From BJGO01 sp039810885 (GTDB taxonomy: Bacteria; Bacteroidota; Bacteroidia; Chitinophagales; UBA10324), in assembly GCA_039810885.1 (NCBI GenBank), contig JBDHXV010000006.1, positions 14,290 through 78,289 of the forward strand: a stretch of 64,000 nucleotides of DNA, in the 5' to 3' direction. Shown in pieces: positions 7,238 to 16,289 of this stretch. The position numbers and the translations under genes were made by a program. The notes under the pieces are model-generated. The model was given only the letters and a program-made list of their open reading frames with translations, was not told where the DNA came from and ran no database searches. Within the stretch, counting starts at the first letter, position 1. Every line of letters begins with the position of its first letter.

Positions 7238-9892
7238 TTGAAGCATAGCATAAGAAGCATTTTTATTTTTCTGCTCATAGCCGGAAGCATGTGCTTTAAC
7301 CCGTTCGATATACTTGCTCAATCAAGATATAGTCTAATCGGTAGAATATATCATAATACAGTACATCGCTATAATGCCTATTACAACGCTAATAATAAAA
7401 TGAAGGCAGGACAGCGGGGCATAAATAATTCACTTCAAGATGATTACTCTAAATTACTGCCTGTTGACAAAGGGGAACTAAGTAGCGGAAGTTCTATTCC
7501 CGATATTGACTCTATCATCACCCGATTGACGGTTGCCAATAGAATTCATTCAAAAAGCAAATGGGTAGATGATTGTAATTTGATGATAGGTAAAGCTTAT
7601 TATATGAAGAAGGATTATGAAAGTGCTCTACAATCATTCCAATATATCGTTGGATCATATCGGCCGCCTAAAGGGAAACAACCGGTTACTGAACGGTCGC
7701 AAAAGGGAAAAAAATTGGAATATGAGGGTGTGAAAGTACCTTGGCTGCAACCCAAGCGTTCCCTTTTGGGCTCATTAAGACACCAGCCCGTAAAGGATGA
7801 AGCTATTTTGTGGTTAGTGAGTAGTTATATCAAACTAAAGAAATATTATGAGGCAGAAACCATTATTAAAATGGCTGAAAAGAATTATGATTTTAGTTAT
7901 AAATATCGCGCCTTATTAGAAGCTCGCTATGCGCAGATGTTGATAGATCAGGAGCGATACAAAGATGCTATTCGCCCCTTAATACACGCCATAGCTATGA
8001 CAAGAGATAAAGCAACGAAGAGGCGTTACGTCTATATTTTAGCACAACTTTATCAACTTACAGATAACTCAGATAAATCCATTAAAACATTTAAAGAGGT
8101 GCTGTCCATGCAACCAGACTACAAAATGGATTTTAATGCACGCATCAATATTGCACGCTCCTTTACCGGTAAAGGAAAAACATCGGTTAAGGAGGTGTTA
8201 GACATTTTGGAGAAGATGGCCAAAGATTCTAAGTACGAAGAATTTTTAGACCAGATTTATTACACCATGGCTGAAGTTTATTTGACACAGAATGATAAGG
8301 ATAAGGCTATGGATTATTTACAACTCTCTGTACAATCCAGTGTGAGCAACAACAATCAGAAAGGCTTGAGCTATTTGAAAATGGGTGAATTAGCCTTTAC
8401 ATCGCAACAATATAAGCCTGCTAAGTTTTACTACGACAGTACTCTGCAATTTATTTCAAAATCATACATTGAGTTAGATGCAGTCCAAAACAGAAGTAAT
8501 ATCCTCAACAATTTAGTGCAGCAGCTAACCATAATTCACGATGAAGATAGTGTAATTACGCTGGCGAACATGACTGAGAGCCAACGTAAATCTGCTTTAC
8601 AAAAAGCATTAATTCAAATAGAAAAGCAAAAGCAACTGGAAAAGCAAAAGTTAACTCAACTCAACAGAGTGAATACCGGTGGCGGAAATCAAACATTAAG
8701 CGGAGGTTCGTTCTACTTTTATAATCCGGTACAGCGCGCAAACGGCTATAATGACTTTATCAAAGATTGGGGTAATCGTAAGCTCGAAGACAACTGGCGC
8801 AGGGCAAACAAATTATCCGTTATGAGCAGTGACCTGGATTCATCACAAAACAAACAAGAAGAAAAGCAACTTACCCTTGCTGATTTAGAAGCAGGATTAC
8901 CTTTGACTCCTGAGAAGATGGAGAAATCCATACAACATCTTATGGGAGCATATTATGCTGCCGGTACCATCTTTAAAGAAGATTTGCAAAATGATAAAAA
9001 AGCAATCGAATACTTTGAAAAGTTGAGCAACAAGTATCCGAAAAATGATTTTGAACCTCAAACGCTGTATCAACTTTATATTCTATACACACGAAAACCA
9101 GACGAGGCACAAGCTTTAGCAGCAAAGAATAAGCTAATAGCAGATTACCCGGATAATACATTCACGAAACATCTGTTGAACCCGAATACACAGATACAAC
9201 AAACAAATAAGACCGATGCAGGTGAGCGTTATTACAAATATGCCTTTCGCATGTATAATGAAAGTCAGTTTCCTAAAGTGATTATTGCGGCAGATTCTGC
9301 TGCTAAGGCTTTTAACAAATCGATTTATATGCCTAAGTTTGATTTGCTACGAGCATTTGCAATTGCACAAACTAAAGGCAAAGATTCGCTGAAAGCTGCA
9401 CTCACTATGTTTTTGATAAAATATCCAAGCGGGGAAGAAAATCAAAAAGCTAAAGATATTTTAGCAATGATTGAAAAGAATTCAAAAAATGAGAAGCCTA
9501 AAGTAGTGAATGATGCACCATCAAAAAGCGATTATGAATATAAACCGAATGCATCTCAGTTTATTGTGGTTGTATTTGATGAAATTAAACCAAGTAATAA
9601 AGCCATAGCGGATTCTCTTATACTCTACAATGCCAAGATGCGCTCATCTGAAAGCCTGAAAGTAAATACCATGCTGTTGGATGAAACTAGACAAATGGTA
9701 TTGGTAAAACAATTTAAGAATAGCACTTTGGCTATGATGTATTACAACGAAATGCTTGCTAACGAAAATCTGTTTGACTCTGTTGAAACCACCTATCACA
9801 CTTTTGTGATAGATGATAAAAACTTCAGCACATTTTTCAAGACTAAAAACCTTGATTTATACATGGCATTTTTTGATAGCAATTACAAATAA
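7238..9892 (+). CDS. porW: T9SS protein PorW/SprE-like, TPR-repeat
   Basis: 884 residues, the size of SprE of Flavobacterium johnsoniae and PorW of Porphyromonas, envelope TPR lipoproteins needed for type IX secretion and gliding. After the signal peptide comes SRYSLIGRIYHNTVHRYNAYY, close to the SprE/PorW opening, followed by many TPR-like helices (about 105-475 and 575-740). The start must be the TTG at 7238-7240: there is no in-frame ATG back to the stop at 7151, and the signal peptide (1-28, ending ILAQS) begins immediately. A cysteine at 20 is preceded by GSM, a poor lipobox, so lipidation is uncertain. It is followed by the PBP gene 3 bp later. This supports a T9SS that would export the sorting-tail proteins at 35.7, 37.4 and 43.8 kb. 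Confidence 0.82.
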   Translation: MKHSIRSIFIFLLIAGSMCFNPFDILAQSRYSLIGRIYHNTVHRYNAYYNANNKMKAGQRGINNSLQDDYSKLLPVDKGELSSGSSIPDIDSIITRLTVANRIHSKSKWVDDCNLMIGKAYYMKKDYESALQSFQYIVGSYRPPKGKQPVTERSQKGKKLEYEGVKVPWLQPKRSLLGSLRHQPVKDEAILWLVSSYIKLKKYYEAETIIKMAEKNYDFSYKYRALLEARYAQMLIDQERYKDAIRPLIHAIAMTRDKATKRRYVYILAQLYQLTDNSDKSIKTFKEVLSMQPDYKMDFNARINIARSFTGKGKTSVKEVLDILEKMAKDSKYEEFLDQIYYTMAEVYLTQNDKDKAMDYLQLSVQSSVSNNNQKGLSYLKMGELAFTSQQYKPAKFYYDSTLQFISKSYIELDAVQNRSNILNNLVQQLTIIHDEDSVITLANMTESQRKSALQKALIQIEKQKQLEKQKLTQLNRVNTGGGNQTLSGGSFYFYNPVQRANGYNDFIKDWGNRKLEDNWRRANKLSVMSSDLDSSQNKQEEKQLTLADLEAGLPLTPEKMEKSIQHLMGAYYAAGTIFKEDLQNDKKAIEYFEKLSNKYPKNDFEPQTLYQLYILYTRKPDEAQALAAKNKLIADYPDNTFTKHLLNPNTQIQQTNKTDAGERYYKYAFRMYNESQFPKVIIAADSAAKAFNKSIYMPKFDLLRAFAIAQTKGKDSLKAALTMFLIKYPSGEENQKAKDILAMIEKNSKNEKPKVVNDAPSKSDYEYKPNASQFIVVVFDEIKPSNKAIADSLILYNAKMRSSESLKVNTMLLDETRQMVLVKQFKNSTLAMMYYNEMLANENLFDSVETTYHTFVIDDKNFSTFFKTKNLDLYMAFFDSNYK

Positions 9893-9895
9893 ACT

Positions 9896-12106
9896 ATGGC
9901 AAAGAATAAAGAGAAGGGCCGTTTTAAGATTTACATCATTATGCTATGGAGCATGACTGTGCTCTTCATTCTCGCAGTTGCAGGATTATTTGTATTAACA
10001 GCAGATGGATTGTTTGGTGATATGCCTTCATTCGAACAATTAGAGAATCCGAAAAGTCAACTTGCTACAGAAGTTTATTCATCTGAAGGGATATTATTAG
10101 GAAAATACTATTTCCAGAACAGAAGCATCGCTTCGTTTGAAGAGATTCCTCCACTATTAAAGAACACACTGCTCGCAACGGAAGATATACGCTTTTATGA
10201 TCATAGCGGTATAGATTACAAAGGCACCTTGCGCGCCATCTTCTCAACCTTGATGGGTGATAAAGAAGGGGCCAGCACAATTACACAACAGTTAGCAAAA
10301 AACCTTTTTCCTAGGCCGAAAGAGAGAACCCTTGTCTCTACGCTAACTGCAAAATTGAAAGAATGGATTACATCGGTTAGGCTGGAGCGACATTACACCA
10401 AAGATGAAATCATCAACCTGTATTTGAACACGGTTGAATTCAGCGAAAATTCGTATGGTATTAAATCGGCAGCACGTACCTACTTTAACAAAATACCGGA
10501 TTCACTAAAAGTTGAAGAAGCAGCCCTGCTAATCGGTATGTTAAAAGGAAGCACGCTATATAATCCAAGACGTAATCCCGGGAAATCCTTGGCTCGACGC
10601 AATGTCGTGCTGGATCAAATGTCAAAATATAAGTTCTTAACACCACTGGTCGCTGATTCAATAAAGAACCTGCCGATAAAACTCAATTATATCAGCCCGG
10701 ATCATAACGAGGGTTATGCAACCTATTTCCGAGAGTTTTTAAGGATGGACTTGCTTAAATGGAGTAAAGAGAACACTAAGGCTGATGGTACAAATTATAA
10801 TATTTATACAGACGGCCTGAAAATATATACCACCATCAGCTACAAGATGCAGCGCTATGCCGAGATAGCTGTTAATAAACACATGCGAGAATTGCAGGAT
10901 CAGTTTTTCAAAAGTTATAAAACAAAACGACCGTGGGGAGATAATGATGACTTTATTGCAAACGCAATGAAACAGTGTGATCGTTACATACGAATGAAAA
11001 AACGTGGCGCACCCGAAGATTCAATTAACCTGGCTTTTAAAACACCAATAAGCATGACGGTATATTCCTATAAAGGAGATTTAGATACCGTTATGTCTCC
11101 TTGGGATTCTATTAAATACTATAAAATGTTCTTGCATACCGGATTTATGGTTATGGATCCGCTCAGCGGTAATATTTTGGCATGGGTTGGTGGCATTAAC
11201 CATAGGTATTTTCAATATGATCATGTGAATATTAGAGCAAAGCGTCAAGTAGGCTCAACCATAAAGCCTATACTCTATACACTAGCTATTGAGAACGGCT
11301 ACTCTCCTTGTTATACGGTAGCCAATCAAAAAGTGGTCTTTGAAAACTTTAATAACTGGTCGCCGGATAATTCGGATAACAAGTACGGAGGAACACTTAC
11401 CTTATTTCAGGGTCTTGCCGGTTCTGTAAATACGATAAGTGCCTATCTAATGAAGCAGCTCGGCCCACAGCCTATGATTAATCTTGCACAACGAATGGGC
11501 ATTACCAGCAATATGGATCCTTATCCCTCCATCTGCTTAGGAACACCCGATATTTCCGTTTATGAAATGACAGGGGCATACAGCACATTCGTAAACCACG
11601 GCACCTATACCAAGCCGCAATACATTACTCGCATTACTGACAATCAGGGCACTTTGATACAAGAATTTCAATCAAAGCAAGTTGAGGTAATAAATGAGTC
11701 GGTTGCTTATGTGATGTGTCGTATGTTACAGAACGTTGTAGATATTGGAACGGCACGGCGAATTCGCTTTAAGTATAATCTTAAAGGAGAACTTGGGGGT
11801 AAGACAGGTACTACACAGAGCAACACCGATGGTTGGTTTATGGGTATCACGCCTCAACTATGTGGAGGATGCTGGGTTGGAGGTGAAGACCGAATCATTC
11901 GATTTCGTTCGATGCAATTTGGGCAAGGCGCGGCTATGGCTTTGCCTATTTGGGCCTATTTTCTACAATCCGTCTATGCGGATAAGAGCTTAGGAGTAAC
12001 ACCGGATGCGCATTTTCAGCCACCTATAGAAATGAATATTGAAATAGACTGTGCTAAGTATAATAAAGGAGGCACGACCAACAACCTCATCTTCGGCGAA
12101 GAATAA
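9896..12106 (+). CDS. mrcA: Class A penicillin-binding protein (PBP1A type)
   Basis: A bifunctional peptidoglycan synthase, 736 residues. One membrane helix (about 12-34) leads into a GT51 glycosyltransferase domain with ATEDIRFYDHSGID and GASTITQQLAKNLF. It is followed by the transpeptidase domain with SxxK in VGSTIKP, the SVN triad in AGSVNTIS, and the KTG box in GGKTGTTQ. It starts 3 bp after porW. Its last 14 codons (from the Lys of KGGTTNNLIFGEE) and 54 further bases are copied 632 bp downstream in a 96-bp direct repeat, so something inserted or duplicated at this 3' end. The gene itself is intact. Confidence 0.95.
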   Translation: MAKNKEKGRFKIYIIMLWSMTVLFILAVAGLFVLTADGLFGDMPSFEQLENPKSQLATEVYSSEGILLGKYYFQNRSIASFEEIPPLLKNTLLATEDIRFYDHSGIDYKGTLRAIFSTLMGDKEGASTITQQLAKNLFPRPKERTLVSTLTAKLKEWITSVRLERHYTKDEIINLYLNTVEFSENSYGIKSAARTYFNKIPDSLKVEEAALLIGMLKGSTLYNPRRNPGKSLARRNVVLDQMSKYKFLTPLVADSIKNLPIKLNYISPDHNEGYATYFREFLRMDLLKWSKENTKADGTNYNIYTDGLKIYTTISYKMQRYAEIAVNKHMRELQDQFFKSYKTKRPWGDNDDFIANAMKQCDRYIRMKKRGAPEDSINLAFKTPISMTVYSYKGDLDTVMSPWDSIKYYKMFLHTGFMVMDPLSGNILAWVGGINHRYFQYDHVNIRAKRQVGSTIKPILYTLAIENGYSPCYTVANQKVVFENFNNWSPDNSDNKYGGTLTLFQGLAGSVNTISAYLMKQLGPQPMINLAQRMGITSNMDPYPSICLGTPDISVYEMTGAYSTFVNHGTYTKPQYITRITDNQGTLIQEFQSKQVEVINESVAYVMCRMLQNVVDIGTARRIRFKYNLKGELGGKTGTTQSNTDGWFMGITPQLCGGCWVGGEDRIIRFRSMQFGQGAAMALPIWAYFLQSVYADKSLGVTPDAHFQPPIEMNIEIDCAKYNKGGTTNNLIFGEE

Positions 12107-12160
12107 GGAGCTCATCTCAATAGGTATGCGATTTGTTTTAATTTTTGGATATTCAGTGTA
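12065..12160. repeat. 96-bp direct repeat, left copy (contains 3' end of PBP gene)
   Basis: From AAAGGAGG to TTCAGTGTA. It matches 12697-12792 over 96 positions with 7 mismatches and no gaps by hand alignment. The first 42 bases are the last codons and stop of the PBP gene; the rest is downstream sequence. The right copy lies exactly 632 bp away. Confidence 0.95.
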
Positions 12161-12352
12161 AATGTATAGAAGCGCGGCATGTTGTTGTAGGGATGGAGCT
12201 TTGAGAAAGCCAGCCTTGAGTGTGTAGGAGAGGTACCAAACGTGATGAGTGCTATGAAGTAAGGAGTTATTTCGGTTCAGAGGGGAGATGCATATTTGCT
12301 ATAAACAGAGAGAATGCCCTACGTAAGTTTGGTTTATTAAATAATTTTAATG

Positions 12353-12362
12353 TTAACAAACC
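12353..12362 (+). promoter_or_regulatory. Right arm of a leader inverted repeat before the small cassette gene
   Basis: GGTTTATTAA at 12331-12340 pairs with TTAACAAACC at 12353-12362 (9 of 10 pairs) around a 12-base AT loop. It sits 19 bp before the ATG at 12382. A TAAGTTTG box at 12324-12331, fitting the Bacteroidota TAnnTTTG -7 element, lies just before it, though no TTTG box sits at the right distance upstream. The hairpin could be an operator, a leader structure, or a terminator for the opposite strand, since it is followed by a run of A on the plus strand. Confidence 0.35.
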
Positions 12363-12381
12363 AAAAAAACAAATTTTAATT

Positions 12382-12687
12382 ATGCTTCCAGAAGAAGAAC
12401 TGCAAAGAAGCGGTGAAACGATCTATGAGAGGAATATGACCTTCACTGTTGTGAACGGCATCCTGGTCTATTTCGAGAACAACAACGACCGTGACGTGCC
12501 CAAGATATTGGAACGCATACGCGGGGTGATTGAGTCGGAACAGATAAGGGTTCGCAACATGTACGAAATTCAATTCACAGGAATAGATGGACCCGAAAAT
12601 CTTTTCGTATCCATCTTTGACAACAGAAACAAGTTCAAAGAACGTATGTTTCTCCGTCTATTTGCTGAAGAGCAGGAGCCAGGATAA
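12382..12687 (+). CDS. Unrecognised small protein inside the repeat-bracketed cassette
   Basis: I do not recognise this 101-residue protein. It is acidic/basic mixed, soluble, without signal peptide or membrane helix; predicted as alpha/beta (TFTVVNGILVYFEN, then a helix KILERIRGVIES). I chose the ATG at 12382 because the sequence before it is a typical AT-rich leader; a longer frame back to 12220 adds a Cys/Arg-rich extension of doubtful coding quality. By hand count the stretch 12421-12540 is 48% GC, higher than the flanking genes, with codons such as CTG, GTC and CGC that neighbours use less. The gene lies wholly between two copies of a 96-bp repeat, so it was probably acquired. Function is unknown. 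Confidence 0.6.
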   Translation: MLPEEELQRSGETIYERNMTFTVVNGILVYFENNNDRDVPKILERIRGVIESEQIRVRNMYEIQFTGIDGPENLFVSIFDNRNKFKERMFLRLFAEEQEPG

Positions 12688-12696
12688 GTGCTTCAC

Positions 12697-12792
12697 AAAG
12701 GAGGTACAACCAACAACCTCATCTTCGGCGAAGAATAAGGAACTTACCACAATAGGTATGCGACTTGTTTTAATTTTTGGATATTCAGTGTA
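12697..12792. repeat. 96-bp direct repeat, right copy
   Basis: Second copy of 12065-12160, seven substitutions, no indels. It still carries the bases for the PBP C-terminus GGTTNNLIFGEE and stop, but is not attached to a PBP reading frame. It ends 10 bp before the stop of the convergent dipeptidase gene. Confidence 0.95.
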
Positions 12793-12802
12793 TTCCTTGC
12801 GT

Positions 12803-14182
12803 TTATTTACTCATCTCAGCTAAATACTTATAAAAGTATGGTATGGTTTCAATGCCTTTGTAATAATTAAATAATCCGTAATGCTCATTAGGCGAGTGTA
12901 GAGCATCACTATTTAGACCGAAGCCCATTAAAATTGTTTTTAATCCTAATATTTGCTCAAAGCTCGCAACAATGGGTATGCTGCCGCCTTCGTATGCCGG
13001 TATAGGCTTTTTACCAAATGTGGCTTCCATAGCTTTGCTTGCAGCGGCATAGGCAACACTGTTTGTTGGTGTAAGAGCTGCTTCGCCACCATGGTGCGGC
13101 GTTACGGTTACTTTAACAGATTTTGGAGCTATGCTTATGAAGTATTTGGTAAACAACTCGGTGATTTTGTCTGATTTCTGATTGGGAACCAATCGCATAC
13201 TTATTTTTGCAGATGCCTTAGAGGGCAAAACCGTCTTTGCTCCTTTTCCGGTATAGCCACCCCAGATTCCGTTACAATCAAGTGTAGGTCTTATACTGGC
13301 TCGCTCCAAGGTGGTATATCCTTTTTCGCCTTCTACTTCGTTAATCTCTAATTCCTTCTTATAGTCTTCCAGATTAAAGGGAACCTTAGCCATTTCTGCA
13401 CGTTCCTCGGCATTAAACTCACGCACATCATCATAAAATCCCGGAATAGTAATATGATTGTTTTCATCTTTTAAGGAGGTAATCATTTTTGCCAGCGTAT
13501 TGATTGGGTTTGCAACGGCACCGCCATATACTCCCGAATGTAAATCACGTACAGGACCTGTTACTTCAACCTCAAGATAACTTAAACCGCGTAAGCCAAC
13601 GGTAATAGACGGGCAATCGTTAGCAACCATAGAAGTATCCGAAACAAGAACGACATCTGCCTTTAGTTTGTCTCTGTATTTTTCTAAAAATGAATTCAAA
13701 TTGCTGCTGCCAACCTCTTCTTCGCCTTCAATCATAAATTTAACGTTACAGTCCAGATTGCCTGTTTGCATCATCACTTCAAACGCTTTAATGTGCATAT
13801 ACACTTGTCCTTTATCATCACATGAGCCACGGGCAAATACTGCTCCCTGTGGATGACGATTGGTTTTCTTTACGACCGGTTCAAAAGGAGGCGAGTCCCA
13901 TAATTCATAAGGATCCGCAGGTTGTACATCATAGTGCCCATACACTAATATGGTAGGCTTTTGAGGATCGGTTATCTTTTCTCCATATACGACAGGGTAT
14001 CCCGGCGTGGTAATAATTTCAACATTATCAGCACCGGCAACTTTCAACTTTTCTGCAGCGTAAGCAGCAGCGCGCAGCACATCTTTTTCAAATTTTGGAT
14101 CGGCACTTACTGATGGAATGCGCAGCCAGTCTAATAACTCGCTTAGAAAACGATCTTTGTGTTGTTCTATGTAAGATTTCAT
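12803..14182 (-). CDS. M20 family dipeptidase
   Basis: A 459-residue metallopeptidase of the M20 family, carnosine-dipeptidase-like subgroup (CNDP type). Metal and catalytic landmarks: VYGHYDVQPAD (His and catalytic Asp), GSCDDKGQVY (bridging Asp), EGEEEVGSSNL (catalytic Glu and ligand Glu), VLVSDTSM (Asp), and a late LHSPNEH (His). The insert between about 200 and 330 is the usual dimerisation lid. The probable role is cytoplasmic hydrolysis of dipeptides. It follows the polysaccharide cluster on the same strand with a 52-bp gap and probably is its own unit. Confidence 0.92.
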   Translation of the reverse strand: MKSYIEQHKDRFLSELLDWLRIPSVSADPKFEKDVLRAAAYAAEKLKVAGADNVEIITTPGYPVVYGEKITDPQKPTILVYGHYDVQPADPYELWDSPPFEPVVKKTNRHPQGAVFARGSCDDKGQVYMHIKAFEVMMQTGNLDCNVKFMIEGEEEVGSSNLNSFLEKYRDKLKADVVLVSDTSMVANDCPSITVGLRGLSYLEVEVTGPVRDLHSGVYGGAVANPINTLAKMITSLKDENNHITIPGFYDDVREFNAEERAEMAKVPFNLEDYKKELEINEVEGEKGYTTLERASIRPTLDCNGIWGGYTGKGAKTVLPSKASAKISMRLVPNQKSDKITELFTKYFISIAPKSVKVTVTPHHGGEAALTPTNSVAYAAASKAMEATFGKKPIPAYEGGSIPIVASFEQILGLKTILMGFGLNSDALHSPNEHYGLFNYYKGIETIPYFYKYLAEMSK

Positions 14183-14234
14183 CTTTAGATAAAATTTAGG
14201 AACACAATAATAGTAAGGATTTGCCTAAAGTCGG

Positions 14235-15410
14235 TCAAGTCTCACGCAATACTTGCTCATAAACATCCGTTGTCTGACGTATGATATGTTCAATGCTGAA
14301 AACCGTATCGGCTGTATTGCGAGCAGCCTTTTTAAGTTGTTCGAGAACAGCTTGATTTTGATAAGCATAAGTTAATTGTTCGGCAAGTGAGGTTGCCTTT
14401 TCAGTTTCAAACATCAGGCAATTATATTGATGGTGAACATATTCTTTAAAGAAAGGCAGATCGGAACAGATTACAGCACTGCCGTAATGCAGCGCATTAA
14501 CTAACACTCCGCTGGAAAAAATTTCTCGATAGGGCAGCACGACTAAATCTGCAGCAATAAAATAATCCGGTTTTATTTCATTAGAATGATACTGTAAGTG
14601 AAGTGTTGTTTGAGAGGCTATTCCTGTTTGTTGAATTTGTTTTTTAAATTCATCAAATCCAACTTTCCACGGAATACCCGCAATTAGCAACCGCACATCT
14701 GCTTTTCCTTTCAATGATTGAGCAAATCCGTTAATGAGTATATCAAGCCCTTTAACCTTTTTGATTTGACCAAAGAACATCACGATAAAATCATCTTGTG
14801 ATAAACCTAATGCTTGGCGCGCCTCTCGTTTACTTCGCTTAGGATTGTAGTAAAGAGTGTCTTTATCGGTTACCGGAATAACATGAATATTTGATTCAGG
14901 GGTATTCGGAAAATAGTTTAAGATTCTTTCTTTTGCATAAGTCGATAACACAATACTGTGTGGGTTCAGTTTTTCAAATCGTAAGTACTTTGACATAGAA
15001 TGACTTTGACCGTATCGTACAAAATCCTCAACATCATGAACGGTTAACACTGTTCGTATTTTTTTTTTCTTTAGAAGATATTGATTTAAATATTCGCGGT
15101 TGGCAAAATGATAAATATGTAAGTGAGCTATATCTGTTTTTTGCTTTTGACAGTCAGTAACTGTTCTAAATGCCCCTTCTGCATATCGTAAGCCGCGAAT
15201 TAATTGCGGAGCCTTACCATATATCTTTTTATAAAATTTCTTTACATCAAATAATGGCTTATGAAAAAAGTCAAAATTTGTTTCATCACATGTATAGAGC
15301 GTGGTGTAATATGCTGCTTGTTGAAGCCCGTTACATAGATTATATAGAAATAATTCGTTGCCGCGATGGCCTCCCACCGGCTCTATCATGGCCACTTTAC
15401 GTGGTTTCAT
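14235..15410 (-). CDS. Glycosyltransferase family 4 (GT-B fold)
   Basis: A 391-residue glycosyltransferase. The N-terminal half has a start MIEPVGGHRGNELFLYNLC fitting the acceptor domain. The C-terminal half carries GT4 features: FFGQIKKVKGLDILI, LLIAGIP, DLVVLPYREIFSSGVL and VICSDLPFFKEYV, including the E-x7-E-like nucleotide-sugar site. The sugar is unknown. It is the last gene of the minus-strand polysaccharide cluster and overlaps the start side of the next sulfotransferase gene by 14 bp, so they are co-translated. Confidence 0.88.
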   Translation of the reverse strand: MKPRKVAMIEPVGGHRGNELFLYNLCNGLQQAAYYTTLYTCDETNFDFFHKPLFDVKKFYKKIYGKAPQLIRGLRYAEGAFRTVTDCQKQKTDIAHLHIYHFANREYLNQYLLKKKKIRTVLTVHDVEDFVRYGQSHSMSKYLRFEKLNPHSIVLSTYAKERILNYFPNTPESNIHVIPVTDKDTLYYNPKRSKREARQALGLSQDDFIVMFFGQIKKVKGLDILINGFAQSLKGKADVRLLIAGIPWKVGFDEFKKQIQQTGIASQTTLHLQYHSNEIKPDYFIAADLVVLPYREIFSSGVLVNALHYGSAVICSDLPFFKEYVHHQYNCLMFETEKATSLAEQLTYAYQNQAVLEQLKKAARNTADTVFSIEHIIRQTTDVYEQVLRET

Positions 15411-16281
15411 ACCAGGCTTTTAAATTGAGCCCCGTTATTTCTTCGGTGCGTTTTAAGTCTTCAGTAAATAAGGAATGAAGCAAAGCTCTTGTTTGAGGTA
15501 AAGGATGCAACTCCGGTTTCTTAAAAAGGTAAGTTTTAATCTTACGACTGGGTCCTTCACCTAATAGATTCTTTATTCCGCGACGAACAGGGTCTGAGGC
15601 ATAGATTGAACGAATAAAATTATTCCGGGGCATTTCGGCACCATTAAAAATTTTGTGTCCATGTAATTTCACTTGATCTATTTGTAAGAAATCACACACC
15701 TCATTGAAAAACTTTTGTGAGTCCTTCTTCAGATCATCATACAGCCCTATGAATAATTGAGATTTTTCAAAAACATCAATATAATTCTTAAGTTGCTTGT
15801 AATACAACCCCAGTTCAATATATTGTTGATAGTGTTGTGTGTTACGGCATCCATTAACACGCTTTTGTACAATGTCATCGAATGAATCATTAACGTAATT
15901 TAACTTGTAATCCATTAAATAATGACTCCATGCACGATCAAACGGATTTCGCAGCAATACGATTATTTTAGCAGTCTGATTAAAGGTGTGAATATGACGT
16001 GCAGTACTCGGATAAAATAAATAGGATACACTGGCTTCACCTACCTCTTTTACAAAACCCGGCTGCTCCGTAGTAAAAAGATTAAGATAGGACTGTTCAT
16101 CACCGACAGAATCATCCTTGTAATATAGATTTTGATTTTTTAACTCAGAGTAAGAAAAATAATTAGGCTCCTTGAGGTGACTCATTAATACCTGCGGATG
16201 CTCGTCTAAATAAGAATAGAGCGAAGTTGTTCCTGCTTTAGGAGCACCTATAATAAAGAAAGTAGGGCGTAGCTTCTGCAA
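15397..16281 (-). CDS. Sulfotransferase family protein
   Basis: About 294 residues. The PAPS 5'-phosphosulfate loop IIGAPKAGTTSLYSYL lies at the N-terminus, and the 3'-phosphate site LLRNPFDRAWSHY follows about 95-110 residues later. The KEPNYFS stretch is also typical. The start is not ATG: I prefer the TTG at 16279-16281, which puts 11 residues before GAPK, as in the paralogue at 20065, and avoids the upstream gene. The TTG at 16317 would add 12 residues and overlap the hydrolase gene by 28 bp. It likely adds sulfate to a sugar of the polysaccharide made by this cluster. Confidence 0.87.
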   Translation of the reverse strand: MQKLRPTFFIIGAPKAGTTSLYSYLDEHPQVLMSHLKEPNYFSYSELKNQNLYYKDDSVGDEQSYLNLFTTEQPGFVKEVGEASVSYLFYPSTARHIHTFNQTAKIIVLLRNPFDRAWSHYLMDYKLNYVNDSFDDIVQKRVNGCRNTQHYQQYIELGLYYKQLKNYIDVFEKSQLFIGLYDDLKKDSQKFFNEVCDFLQIDQVKLHGHKIFNGAEMPRNNFIRSIYASDPVRRGIKNLLGEGPSRKIKTYLFKKPELHPLPQTRALLHSLFTEDLKRTEEITGLNLKAWYETT

Positions 16282-16289
16282 ATTTTTAG

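Noticed and set aside
12165..12300. Group II intron fragment
   Set aside because: Only one phrase recalls the family; no reverse transcriptase and no foldable domain V were found.
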